DNA of 64,000 bases from Clostridiales bacterium (GTDB lineage: Bacteria > Bacillota > Clostridia > Lachnospirales > Lachnospiraceae), in assembly GCA_018376135.1 (NCBI GenBank), contig JAHABX010000011.1, positions 38,587-102,586 on the forward strand. Direction: 5' to 3'. Below the pieces are notes generated by a model that saw only the letters and a program-made list of their open reading frames with translations, was not told where the DNA came from and did no database searches. The translations under genes and the position numbers were made by a program. Below are positions 8,243 through 16,883 of this stretch, piece by piece. Within the stretch, counting starts at the first letter, position 1, and each line of letters starts with the position of its first letter.

Positions 8243-9373
8243 TTAGTATCCAGTATCCGAACTGATCTTATCGGAGATTTTCTGCACCTCATCAGATGGT
8301 GTATAATCGTAATTCTCGAACAGATACTCATGAAGCTGCTTTACGTTGGCAGCCAGGTTCACCGGAATCACACAGGAACCCTTTCCGCTGACAACACCTG
8401 ACTCCTTATCAAACGGGAATCCGGCTGTATCCACAATATTATAGCTGATCATCTCCGGTGCAAGAGCCAGAAGCTGATCATTTGTGTAGTTTGTTGCGAT
8501 CATCGGGAATACTGCGTTGATGATCTCGTTGATCTGGGTCAGATCAGCCTTCTTGGCAGTATTTACGATCTCCATGATCACTTCTCTCTGACGCTCGGTT
8601 CTCTTGAAGTCATCTCCGGCCGTATAACGGATACGGCAGTAAGAAGTTGCCTGTACGCCATCCAGCTTCTGAAGGCCCGGCTTGGTCAGCTTCTGAGTCT
8701 TCACACCTGTCACCTCGGAAGTCTCCACCGTATAGTTGTTCAGGTGCTCAAGCTCCACCTCGTCCACATCAATATTGATGCCGCCGAGAAGATCTACCGT
8801 CTGCGTCAGTGCCGCAAAGTCCACCGTCACATAATATTCAATATCCAGATCCAGATTCTTATTCAGCATACTGATCGCCTGCTGAGGACCGCCTGCCGAG
8901 TAAGCTCCGTTACATTTGTTGTACTTTCCATTGGTAAGGTCAAGATACGTATCACGATAAACGGATACCAGTCTCACCTCTTTGGTATCATTGTTGATGC
9001 TGGCAATGATCATCGTGTCACTGCGGTTTCCTTTACCAAGCTGTCCTGCCTTTCTTGTATCGATACCGAACAGGGCAACATTCAGATAACCGGACATGGT
9101 CTCCTTTGTCACTTCAGACATCTCATTGACTTCAATCTCCTCCGGCACCAGCTTCGGCTTCTGGATCTTGTCAAGCTGGCTTACCACATAGAAGCCTATC
9201 ACCAGAACCAGCAGAAGCAGTATCTCGATACCGAAGATCATCATTCGTTTCTTTTTCCTGGCAGTCTTCTTTTTAGAGGTTCCTTTCCGTCTGGAAGAAG
9301 GGGCATTCCCGGAAGCGCTTTTGGAAGAAGCACTCTTTTTCGAGCTTGTTTTTTTCAAAGTTTCTTTTGCCAT
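8243..9373 (-). CDS. LytR-CpsA-Psr (LCP) family glycan ligase
   Basis: LCP enzymes transfer lipid-linked anionic or neutral glycans onto peptidoglycan at the outer membrane face. 376 residues: a Lys/Ser-rich cytoplasmic tail (1-43), one membrane helix (about 45-65), and the LCP domain (about 95-310). Conserved catalytic and lipid-phosphate-binding signs are visible: NVALFGIDTR, GNRSDTMIIASIN, the RDTYLDL stretch and RIRYTAGDDFKRTERQREVI. It is the last gene of the glycan operon starting at the CotH-like gene, 21 nt after the sugar-phosphate transferase. This fits attachment of the operon's product to the wall. The glycan identity is not known. Confidence 0.94.
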   Translation of the reverse strand: MAKETLKKTSSKKSASSKSASGNAPSSRRKGTSKKKTARKKKRMMIFGIEILLLLVLVIGFYVVSQLDKIQKPKLVPEEIEVNEMSEVTKETMSGYLNVALFGIDTRKAGQLGKGNRSDTMIIASINNDTKEVRLVSVYRDTYLDLTNGKYNKCNGAYSAGGPQQAISMLNKNLDLDIEYYVTVDFAALTQTVDLLGGINIDVDEVELEHLNNYTVETSEVTGVKTQKLTKPGLQKLDGVQATSYCRIRYTAGDDFKRTERQREVIMEIVNTAKKADLTQINEIINAVFPMIATNYTNDQLLALAPEMISYNIVDTAGFPFDKESGVVSGKGSCVIPVNLAANVKQLHEYLFENYDYTPSDEVQKISDKISSDTGY

Positions 9374-9394
9374 AATTCATCCTTTCTACGCCTG

Positions 9395-10804
9395 TCAATA
9401 AGCATTCTTATTCACAAAACCCTTGAAGAACGTCAGGAACAGAATCTTAATATCCAGCCCTATCGTCCAGTTTTCAATATAGTACAGGTCGTATTCAATA
9501 CGTTTTTTGATTGATGTATCTCCCCGGTAACCGTTCACCTGCGCCCAGCCTGTCAGTCCCGGACGGACCTGGTGCTTTACCATGTAACGCGGAATCTCCT
9601 CACGGAACTTTTCCACGAAGAAGGGCCGCTCCGGTCTGGGTCCCACCAGGCTCATATCACCCTTCAGGATATTGAACAGCTGCGGCAGCTCATCGATGCT
9701 GGTCTTCCGGATCACTTTCCCCACGCCGGTGACACGGGGATCGTTCCGGACAGTCCATGCCTTCTTCTCGCTTCGGGCAGACTGTACTTCCATGGAACGG
9801 AACTTATACATCTGAAATGTCTGGTTATGGAGCCCCACACGCTCCTGTTTATATATCAACGGCCCCTTGGAGGTTGTCTTTACCAGGACAGCCGTAACCA
9901 GCATGATCGGTGAAAAAATAATGATTGCAACCACTGCGCCAAAAATATCCATCGCCCGCTTACAGATCATGTTAAAGGTATTCGTAAGAGGCACATGCCG
10001 GATATTGACCACAGGAAGTCCCAGAAGATCCTCTGTATACGGTCTTGTGGGGATAATATCATTATAATCCGGAACGAATTTTGTATGCACACCGGATTTT
10101 TCACAGATAGCAACAATTCTCTTTAATTTATAATATTCCTGCAGTCCGAGCGTCAGCGCGATCTCGTCCAGCCGGTTATTATCCAATATATTTTCCAGTT
10201 CATCGGTCGTGCCCAGAACGGCAACGCCCTTGTACATATAACCGATTTCCTTATTATCATCCAGGATGCCTCTGACCTTGTAGCCCCACTGAGGATTCGC
10301 CTTTATACGGTCAATGAACGCTTCCGCCGCACTGCTGTAGCCCACAAAAATAACGTGGCGCAGATTAAAGCCCTTCTTGCGCATCTTCCGAAGCGCCAGA
10401 CGGATCAGATTGCGGACACCGGTTTCCATGCAGATGTTGATGATGTAAAAATAGAACAGCATCGTTCTGGAATAATGGTTCGCATAGGCATTATAGTCAC
10501 GGAGCAGGAAAAAAACGCCCATGACGATCAACAGTCCGAAACTGTTTGCCTTAATAATATTGCTGCCCTCCAGCCTCCTGCCCTGTACCCGCTTTGCCGT
10601 ATACAGGTTAAATGCAAGATAGAGCGTCAGATACAGCGGTACAATGAGTACAAGCGTCAGACAGTACTGTCCCAGAGTCAGACCTCTGTCATCATTCAGT
10701 ATGATGAACTTATATACCCACGCTAACAGATATGATATACAAATGACGACGGCATCCACCACCACATGCAGGCGGTTAAAATACCGTTGATTATCCTTAA
10801 TCAA
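9395..10804 (-). CDS. Polyprenyl glycosylphosphotransferase (initiating sugar transferase)
   Basis: Starts a lipid-linked glycan by moving a sugar-1-phosphate to undecaprenyl phosphate. 469 residues: four or five N-terminal membrane helices (about 15-125), a Rossmann-like CoA-binding-type region (about 145-265, HVIFVGYSSAAEAFID), another helix near 290, and the C-terminal bacterial sugar transferase domain. Key motifs are KFRSM, RVTGVGKVIRKTSIDELPQL, SLVGPRPERP and GLTGWAQVNG, as in WbaP/CpsE proteins. Start codon is TTG (complement of 10802-10804) behind an AGGTGAGGG ribosome site. It lies between a GT2 gene and the LCP ligase, as expected for the first enzyme of the pathway. The sugar (galactose, glucose or other) cannot be told. 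Confidence 0.95.
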   Translation of the reverse strand: MIKDNQRYFNRLHVVVDAVVICISYLLAWVYKFIILNDDRGLTLGQYCLTLVLIVPLYLTLYLAFNLYTAKRVQGRRLEGSNIIKANSFGLLIVMGVFFLLRDYNAYANHYSRTMLFYFYIINICMETGVRNLIRLALRKMRKKGFNLRHVIFVGYSSAAEAFIDRIKANPQWGYKVRGILDDNKEIGYMYKGVAVLGTTDELENILDNNRLDEIALTLGLQEYYKLKRIVAICEKSGVHTKFVPDYNDIIPTRPYTEDLLGLPVVNIRHVPLTNTFNMICKRAMDIFGAVVAIIIFSPIMLVTAVLVKTTSKGPLIYKQERVGLHNQTFQMYKFRSMEVQSARSEKKAWTVRNDPRVTGVGKVIRKTSIDELPQLFNILKGDMSLVGPRPERPFFVEKFREEIPRYMVKHQVRPGLTGWAQVNGYRGDTSIKKRIEYDLYYIENWTIGLDIKILFLTFFKGFVNKNAY

Positions 10805-10837
10805 AATCCCTCACCTGTTTTCCTCCTGCCGTTATGA

Positions 10838-11797
10838 TCAACATACAAAAAGCAGAATGTTTTTCCAAAGCTCCAGTTGGATCTTCAAGTAATTGGTAAG
10901 ATGCTTCATGCGGAACCGGATCTTCCGTTCCGGATTGCTCCGGCACAGCTTCAGTCCCCTTTTCAGTCCTTCCCGGTAGTCCTTTCCAAGTCCCTTTCTT
11001 ACAAAAAACAGATATTTTATGAAAAATCCCGCCAGCAACAAAGGTGCATTCAGCAGAATCTGTAAAAAAGGCATATTTTTATAAATCAGATAGACATTGT
11101 TTCCCGCCGAGTGGATCACTTTAAAATGATTGTAACGGGAACCGCTGGTCCCACTTCCCATATGGTACACCACCGCTTCGGGCACATACCAGTGGCAGTA
11201 GCCGAAAATATTGGCTCTGTAGGACAGATCCATATCCTCCAGATAGGCAAAATGAGCTTCATCAAAGCCTCCCAGCTCCTCTACCAGCTGTCTGCGGTAG
11301 ATGGCTGCGCCTCCGCAGGACGAAAATATCTTCTGTCCCACAGAATATCCGGCTTCCGGTTTCCCTTTGCCTCTTGCGATCCCCCAGCCCAGCGCACAGT
11401 AAAAATCACCTGCATTGTCCAGGATCGTCCGATCCTGATACTGGAGCATCTTTGCCGAGCAGGAAAATCTCCTGTCATCTGCCCGGATCGCTTCCAGAAG
11501 CCTTGCGGAAAAATCCGGACAGACCTCTGTATCATTATTCAAAAGTATGACATACGGACTTTCCGCCCGTCTGATTCCTTCGTTTACTGCTCTGCAGAAG
11601 CCATAATTCTGCTCGAGACAGACCAGTATACATTCTGGATAATGCTCTTTGATGAACTCCCGGCTCCCATCGGAAGACCCGTTGTCCACCACTACGATCT
11701 CGGCAGAAACTTCTTCCTGCCTCGATACCGAACGCAGGCAGGCATCCAGAAATGAAATTCCATTGTAATTCGGAATTACAATCGTTACGTCTGACAT
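10838..11797 (-). CDS. GT2-family glycosyltransferase
   Basis: 319 residues. The GT-A domain begins TIVIPNYNGISFLDACLRSV; VVDNGSSDGS binds the nucleotide and LLNNDTEVCPDF holds the DxD-equivalent metal site (near 90). GGFDEAHFAYLEDMDLSYRANIFGY is the typical C-terminal catalytic acid region of rhamnosyltransferase-like WcaA/RfbF homologues. A hydrophobic stretch near 240-265 may touch the membrane. It lies 18 nt after the 587-residue transferase and 33 nt before the initiating transferase gene, inside the same operon. The donor is unknown; rhamnose is plausible because RfbA and RfbC are encoded in the window. Confidence 0.92.
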   Translation of the reverse strand: MSDVTIVIPNYNGISFLDACLRSVSRQEEVSAEIVVVDNGSSDGSREFIKEHYPECILVCLEQNYGFCRAVNEGIRRAESPYVILLNNDTEVCPDFSARLLEAIRADDRRFSCSAKMLQYQDRTILDNAGDFYCALGWGIARGKGKPEAGYSVGQKIFSSCGGAAIYRRQLVEELGGFDEAHFAYLEDMDLSYRANIFGYCHWYVPEAVVYHMGSGTSGSRYNHFKVIHSAGNNVYLIYKNMPFLQILLNAPLLLAGFFIKYLFFVRKGLGKDYREGLKRGLKLCRSNPERKIRFRMKHLTNYLKIQLELWKNILLFVC

Positions 11798-11815
11798 GCG
11801 TCATCCTCTCTCTTA

Positions 11816-13579
11816 TTACTCACGGATCCGCCAATCCGTATCCTCCAGGGAAAGATTCCTGTTGTAATATCCGTCCGGCTCCTGAAGCAGTGTCTTCCAC
11901 TTCTTCTCAAAGACCGGCGCCGTCCTCGTCCCCTTTTTTCTGTGACCGGTATGCTTCTGCTCCACCAGAATGACGCCCGGATCATAAATATTCTTTAATC
12001 CAAGCTTTTCCAGCTTCAGGCACAGATCCACATCCTTCATGCGGTCTTCCACTTCTTCCGAAAATCCTCCTGCCATCAGGAAGCTTTCCCGCTTCACCAT
12101 CATGGCTTTTCCCGATACTGCATGAAAATTCTGCTGCAGTACCGCTTTATGGAAATATCCGGTGTATCCCAGCTTCAGACCCTCAAAGGCATCACCCGCC
12201 AGACCTCCAAGTCCCAGTATCCTGGCTCCATATCGTAATCTGCGGTTGTTGTCATATACCCTGCCGCCTACTGCCCCGGCCTCACTGCGCTGTGCGTTTC
12301 CCAGAAACATCTCCGCCCAGCCTCTGGATATTTTCTCTATCCGGCTCTCCAGGAACAGAAGATATTCGCTGTCCAGCTTTTCCGCCAGTCTGGAAAATGT
12401 TACAAATTTATTACACGCACTCATACAATATACTACTTTTATCGGTATTTGTCTATGTTGTTTTATAAAATTCAGAATTAATTTATTTTTCTCGTCACCG
12501 TCCAGAAGAACCAGAATCTCCAGATTCGTGTAGGTGCGGTTCCGTTCAATCGCCTTCAAAAAGCGCTCCAGCACCTTCAGCTTCGGCACATCCAGAAGAA
12601 TGATACTGATCTTTGGCATACCGGACGGCACATAGCTGATCCTGTAAAATCCCGGATTATCCATCATCCCTACAGATGCCGCGATCCCCTGCCGCGCCAG
12701 ATGCTGCTCCACCGCTCTCCTGCCGGCTTCATACGCATACATCTTGCTCTCCGGATTCGTGGCGGTAGAGGCTTTGTGCGATCTCCAGTGATAAAGCACC
12801 TTCGGAATATGTCCGATCTTTGATGCATGCTCGCTGCACCGTAAGATAAAGTCAAAATCCTGTGCTCCGTCATACTCCGAACTGTATCCTCCCGCTTTCT
12901 TTATCAGATCACGGCTTACCACCAGCAGGTGGCAGATATAATTATTGCTCCTTAAAAGATCCAGATTAAAATCCGGCTTGAAATGGGGCTGGAAAAATGT
13001 GGCGGAATCAAACGTCACCTTGTCCTCATCTGTATAGATCATGTCCGCATCCCGATTGTTCTGAAGCCACCGGACGATTTCAAACAAAGCATGCTCCTCC
13101 AGCAGATCATCATGATCCAGAAGTGCCAGATAATCTCCGGAAGCCATGGAGACAGCCTCATTCGTATTTCCTGAGATCCCCAGATTTTCTGCAAGCTTTC
13201 TGTAACAGACTCTTTCATCCCGTTCCGCATAGCCCTGAACGATCCTTTGAACGGAGCAGTCCTCTCCGCTGCCGTCTGCAAGACACAGCTCCAGATTGCC
13301 ATAGGTCTGTCCCAGAACCGATTCGATCATCTCTCTCAGAAAAATCTCCTGTGTCCGATAGACCGGTACAACGACACTGATCTTTGGCTGATACGCAAAC
13401 CTGTGCGCCCGCTGAAGCTCCAGCTCGCTCATGGCAGGGCGCGCGGAAATCATCCACTCCTGATACCCCTTCTCCAGCAGATTCCGGCGCAGACGCTCCT
13501 GCGCTTTGCGGCGCAGGCGGGTCATCCCGTAATTTTTCATATAATGATATCCACGTTTTGCATAATTGACATTTTTCAT
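11816..13579 (-). CDS. Two-domain GT2 glycosyltransferase with a degenerate second domain
   Basis: 587 residues. A basic helical N-terminus (1-60) is followed by a complete GT2 domain (about 66-300) with KISVVVPVYRTQEIFLREM, LADGSGED and the metal site DHDD at 155-158. A second GT2-like domain begins near 322 (KISIILLDVPKLKVLERFL). Where the paralogue at 19908-21800 has NNDTE, this protein has ESRIE (411-415), so the second domain probably cannot bind metal and UDP/TDP-sugar. It may be structural or acceptor-binding. Operon with DUF4956, VTC and CotH genes upstream and GT2 and initiating transferase downstream. Confidence 0.9.
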   Translation of the reverse strand: MKNVNYAKRGYHYMKNYGMTRLRRKAQERLRRNLLEKGYQEWMISARPAMSELELQRAHRFAYQPKISVVVPVYRTQEIFLREMIESVLGQTYGNLELCLADGSGEDCSVQRIVQGYAERDERVCYRKLAENLGISGNTNEAVSMASGDYLALLDHDDLLEEHALFEIVRWLQNNRDADMIYTDEDKVTFDSATFFQPHFKPDFNLDLLRSNNYICHLLVVSRDLIKKAGGYSSEYDGAQDFDFILRCSEHASKIGHIPKVLYHWRSHKASTATNPESKMYAYEAGRRAVEQHLARQGIAASVGMMDNPGFYRISYVPSGMPKISIILLDVPKLKVLERFLKAIERNRTYTNLEILVLLDGDEKNKLILNFIKQHRQIPIKVVYCMSACNKFVTFSRLAEKLDSEYLLFLESRIEKISRGWAEMFLGNAQRSEAGAVGGRVYDNNRRLRYGARILGLGGLAGDAFEGLKLGYTGYFHKAVLQQNFHAVSGKAMMVKRESFLMAGGFSEEVEDRMKDVDLCLKLEKLGLKNIYDPGVILVEQKHTGHRKKGTRTAPVFEKKWKTLLQEPDGYYNRNLSLEDTDWRIRE

Positions 13580-13603
13580 CGGAACAGGTTTCCTTTGTTT
13601 ATA

Positions 13604-14278
13604 TTAGAATGTAACCTCACCATCATGAGCGATCAGAGATGCGGAAATCATACCTTCCATGGCTGCAACCTCTGATACCAGCCCGCTTTCATCCTTTACA
13701 CGCAGCTCCACGATCATATCCAGACGTCCTTTGGAAAGATTTCTGGATTTTACCTTGTAAGACTTTGCATATTTGGACACGATCTCCAGTACATCCGCCT
13801 CACTGTCCATCACAGAGCTGTTCACCACCAGCATCATGGGAACCTTCGCAACCGGAAGCAGATCCAGCACCAGAATACAGATGGTCACCGCAACAGAGGT
13901 CACTAATGCCACTTCATATAAGCCTGCTCCGCAGATGATACCGATACTGATGGACCAGAACAGGAACACCAGATCCATGGGATCCTTGATGGCAGTACGG
14001 AAACGAATGATAGAAAGCGCACCGACCATACCAAGGGAAATAACCAGATTGGACTGCATGGCAAGAATGATAGCCGCAGTGATCAACGCCATGGCTGCCA
14101 GAGAAATATTAAAATTCTTGGAATAAAATACCTTTCTTGTAACCAGCCTGTAGATCATGAAAATATACAGTGCCAGCAGCGCGGTCACAAACAGTGTTGC
14201 CGCGATCTTCCCGGTCGTAATGTCCATCCCGGTGAAGCCCTCCAAAAACGACTTTTTAAACATATCCTGAAATCCCAT
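13604..14278 (-). CDS. DUF4956 family membrane protein
   Basis: 224 residues. About four membrane helices occupy 25-155 (IAATLFVTALLALYIFMIY, ISLAAMALITAAIILAM, LVFLFWSISIGIICGAGLY and ALVTSVAVTICILVLDLL), with the conserved GMVGALSIIRFRTAIKDPMDLVFLF segment between them. A soluble alpha/beta domain follows (about 165-224). DUF4956 proteins have no established biochemical role. They are repeatedly encoded next to VTC-domain and CotH proteins, as here (VTC gene 20 nt upstream), and may form a membrane partner for polyphosphate or phosphate-transfer chemistry. The ATG has a clear AAGGAGAG site. The family call is firm; the function is not. Confidence 0.9.
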   Translation of the reverse strand: MGFQDMFKKSFLEGFTGMDITTGKIAATLFVTALLALYIFMIYRLVTRKVFYSKNFNISLAAMALITAAIILAMQSNLVISLGMVGALSIIRFRTAIKDPMDLVFLFWSISIGIICGAGLYEVALVTSVAVTICILVLDLLPVAKVPMMLVVNSSVMDSEADVLEIVSKYAKSYKVKSRNLSKGRLDMIVELRVKDESGLVSEVAAMEGMISASLIAHDGEVTF

Positions 14279-14298
14279 CTTATGTAACTCTCCTTTTC

Positions 14299-15015
14299 TT
14301 ATAAACTATATTTTCTGCAAAGATAATACTTTGAAAACGCCGTCGGTCTCAGATTTCCTATCTGTACGGTACGGTAAATAAAGTCCGGAAGATACTCATC
14401 ATACTTCACTTCCAGAACATGCTGCCCCGCTGCCAGAATCGGCCGAAGCGGGATCTGATCCTCCAAAAACAGATCCACACGGTCAGAAGAACAGATATTC
14501 TCATCCAGTGTGATCCGCACATTCCCCTGCGGGTAAATATAGGGGATCCGGTCATACTCCACGATCACCTTTGGCCGGAGCAGGCTGGTCTGCATGAGCA
14601 GACAAAGCTTCTGCAGCACCGCCGGGGCATCCTTTCCGATCGTGGGAATTTCTCCTGCCATCAGGGTACGGCACTGCTCCTCTGTCAGAGGGCAGGACAG
14701 CTTCTGTGTCTTTCCGCGTACCTTTTTCTTCAGCTCAAGAGATATTCTGTCACTGCTGTGATTGTAGATCCGGATACGGAACTTCTCACGCGGATCCGTC
14801 CCCGCTTCATTTTCCTTCATATACCGGTCATAATAATCATCAAAATACAGGCTTCTGATATTATAAATCCCTTCTGCACCCACATGGGGATCCAGCGGAA
14901 CCAGCCCTCCCAGCCGTACCTGCAGCGCCCGCAGCTGACCATACGTACAGAGGTATTTAAATTCATGACGATACCTGTTTTCCATCAGGGACGGATCAAA
15001 TACTTTACTCGTCAT
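14299..15015 (-). CDS. VTC-domain polyphosphate polymerase-like protein
   Basis: 238 residues forming one VTC (triphosphate tunnel) domain, the fold that makes polyphosphate from ATP in yeast Vtc4. Tunnel motifs are visible: RHEFKYLC near 15, SLYFDDYYDRYM near 52, KFRIRIYN near 79 (basic beta strands), SLELKKKVRGKTQK near 93, VIVEYDRIPY near 152 and LEVKYDEYLPDF near 205. No membrane segments, so it probably works with the DUF4956 membrane protein next door. Bacterial members are poorly characterised; polyphosphate synthesis or phosphate transfer to a surface polymer are both possible. Lies 31 nt after the CotH-like gene. Confidence 0.9.
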   Translation of the reverse strand: MTSKVFDPSLMENRYRHEFKYLCTYGQLRALQVRLGGLVPLDPHVGAEGIYNIRSLYFDDYYDRYMKENEAGTDPREKFRIRIYNHSSDRISLELKKKVRGKTQKLSCPLTEEQCRTLMAGEIPTIGKDAPAVLQKLCLLMQTSLLRPKVIVEYDRIPYIYPQGNVRITLDENICSSDRVDLFLEDQIPLRPILAAGQHVLEVKYDEYLPDFIYRTVQIGNLRPTAFSKYYLCRKYSL

Positions 15016-15046
15016 CCTGTCACTCCAATTCTTACTCTATATTGTT

Positions 15047-16654
15047 TCACTTTTGCATCAGTTCATCCAGATAATTCATCCGCACTTCCATAAATGTGCG
15101 CATTCCCTCATAATCTCCATCATGATGGCTCTTTGGCCACCTGAGCGCATCCCGGGCAAACGCCCCTGAATCCTGCACCTGATGGATACACTCTTCCATC
15201 AATGCTTCCATATATTCATCAGAAAAAACGCCCTGACGCAGTTCCTTCCACCTGTCGGCGATCATGTCTCTCACATTCCCCACATTCAGCCGGATCATCC
15301 GGTCCGCAAAGGGCCACTCCAGATATTCTTCTGCCCTGTCCGGTTCAAAGACCGCGTACAGCTCCCCGGCATCATCCGTATACACATTGCCCCAGGTCAG
15401 ATCCACATCCCACGGAACCAGATACAGCCGATACCCGGATGACTCCTTCTTAAAAGTGAAAAACATATTTTTATAAATATTATCTTCCCCATAAAGCGCC
15501 TGAAGATACAGCCAGATATCTGTAAAATTCTCAAGATCCACAAGCTTTTGAGCTTCCTCTGTAAACTCCAGGTCATCTGCTGCGGTAAATTCCGCAAAAC
15601 GGCGGAAGCACTGCCAGTCTGCTTTGGTTCCGGAACCATCCCTGCCTTTCAGCTCCATTCCCAGAACGGTCAGGTAATCCTCCGGAGGCACAGCATCGAA
15701 CAGCTCCGGCAAAAGCTCTCTTCCATAAGTCCTCTTATACAGATATTCCTGATCCGAGACCGCAAGCTGCTTACTGTCAATGGGTTCCAGAATGCCGTAA
15801 AGCCCTCTGTATTCCCCGTTCACGATCAGCTCCGCATATTCCATATGAGTTCCAAAATGCAGATCATAGGGCGTATTGACCGCTCCAAACTGATTCCACA
15901 GTTCAATATTGAACTTGTCCCTGATCTTTGTCCCGTCACTGTAGATGGCATAAAAAATCCAGGAATCAGAATCCCTCATCCCGAGAACAGGCTTTGTATT
16001 CTTGCTGATCACTCCCGTGGAGGTCACGGAGATCAGGTTCAGCCGATATCCCTTCTTGGGATATGCTCTCGTGGTCTGTCCCCGCTCATGCGCCTGAAAC
16101 ACAGAAGAAAGTGTCCAGTCCTCCTGTCCGCAGTCCTCATAGAATACTACACTGCCGGCAAATACCGTATCTACATCCAGATCCGCATCGGTCTCGATAC
16201 GAACCACCGGAAGACCTGTAAAAACTAAATCTATGGTCGTACAGACTGCTTCTTTTTCCTTCCAGACCAGAAACGGAACTCTTGTCCCTTCCGCCACCGC
16301 CTCCTGCTTGTCAAGCAGGGTATAATCCTGCAGGGGAAGAACCTGTATCCCCTCATCTGCATCCGTGAAGCTTCCAGCTTCCCATGCGGCATTGTCCATA
16401 TCCACCGGAAGATACCAGGTGCGGCTCTCTCTGTCGCATGCCAGCTCCTCTCCCCGAAAGCAGAGGAATATCTCATCTGCATCCATGGTTCCCGGAAGAC
16501 TGTCCAGCAGCTTCTGTGCCTGACGGACTTCTCCTGCCAGAGAACCGCTTTCAAGCGGTGTCAGCGGACTGGCTGTCCCGGAATAAAATACGAAAAAAAA
16601 GAAGAAACCTGCGAATAACAGAACGCTGAGCAGTAAAGCTGACTTTTTTCCCAT
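15047..16654 (-). CDS. CotH-kinase family protein, membrane-anchored or secreted
   Basis: 535 residues. One N-terminal membrane helix or signal (about 5-26, LLLSVLLFAGFFFFFVFYSG) places the rest outside the cell. The CotH kinase domain spans about 190-500: RGQTTRAYPKKGYRLNL, GTKIRDKFNIELWNQFG, FGTHMEYAELIVNGEYRGLYGILEPID and LYLVPWDVDLTWGN, whose WDxD element is the metal-binding part of these atypical kinases. In Bacillus, CotH phosphorylates spore coat proteins. Here, heading a glycan operon with VTC and DUF4956 genes, it may phosphorylate a surface protein or polymer. The substrate is unknown. Confidence 0.88.
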   Translation of the reverse strand: MGKKSALLLSVLLFAGFFFFFVFYSGTASPLTPLESGSLAGEVRQAQKLLDSLPGTMDADEIFLCFRGEELACDRESRTWYLPVDMDNAAWEAGSFTDADEGIQVLPLQDYTLLDKQEAVAEGTRVPFLVWKEKEAVCTTIDLVFTGLPVVRIETDADLDVDTVFAGSVVFYEDCGQEDWTLSSVFQAHERGQTTRAYPKKGYRLNLISVTSTGVISKNTKPVLGMRDSDSWIFYAIYSDGTKIRDKFNIELWNQFGAVNTPYDLHFGTHMEYAELIVNGEYRGLYGILEPIDSKQLAVSDQEYLYKRTYGRELLPELFDAVPPEDYLTVLGMELKGRDGSGTKADWQCFRRFAEFTAADDLEFTEEAQKLVDLENFTDIWLYLQALYGEDNIYKNMFFTFKKESSGYRLYLVPWDVDLTWGNVYTDDAGELYAVFEPDRAEEYLEWPFADRMIRLNVGNVRDMIADRWKELRQGVFSDEYMEALMEECIHQVQDSGAFARDALRWPKSHHDGDYEGMRTFMEVRMNYLDELMQK

Positions 16655-16727
16655 TCTGTTTCTCCTGTTTGCTTCAATAATAAGCTTTTAAAGCTCCAAA
16701 GCTGTCAACCAGCTTTTTTATCAATTT

Positions 16728-16756
16728 ATTATAACAGTTTTCCCGCTAATACGCAA
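16728..16756 (-). promoter_or_regulatory. Promoter of the CotH-to-LCP glycan operon
   Basis: Leftward extended -10 TGTTATAAT (hexamer is the complement of 16728-16733) with a 17-nt spacer to a weak -35, TTGCGT (16751-16756). It lies about 75 nt before the CotH-like ATG. A separate TTGACA (complement of 16703-16708) has no good -10 partner. Confidence 0.6.
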
Positions 16757-16883
16757 CTTTACTTTTTTCCCCAGCCATGGTAATGTAAAAGAAGCTCTGC
16801 GACCCAGCCATATCCCGGCTGCAGACAGATCATCTCTGTATAACTTTGACAGAGAAATAACTTTGACAAAGGAGATTTTATAT

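Noticed and set aside
16838..16868. Direct repeat ATAACTTTGACA (two copies) as an operator for the phosphatase gene
   Set aside because: The copies overlap possible promoter and ribosome-site sequence and could be a chance duplication; no regulator is suggested.
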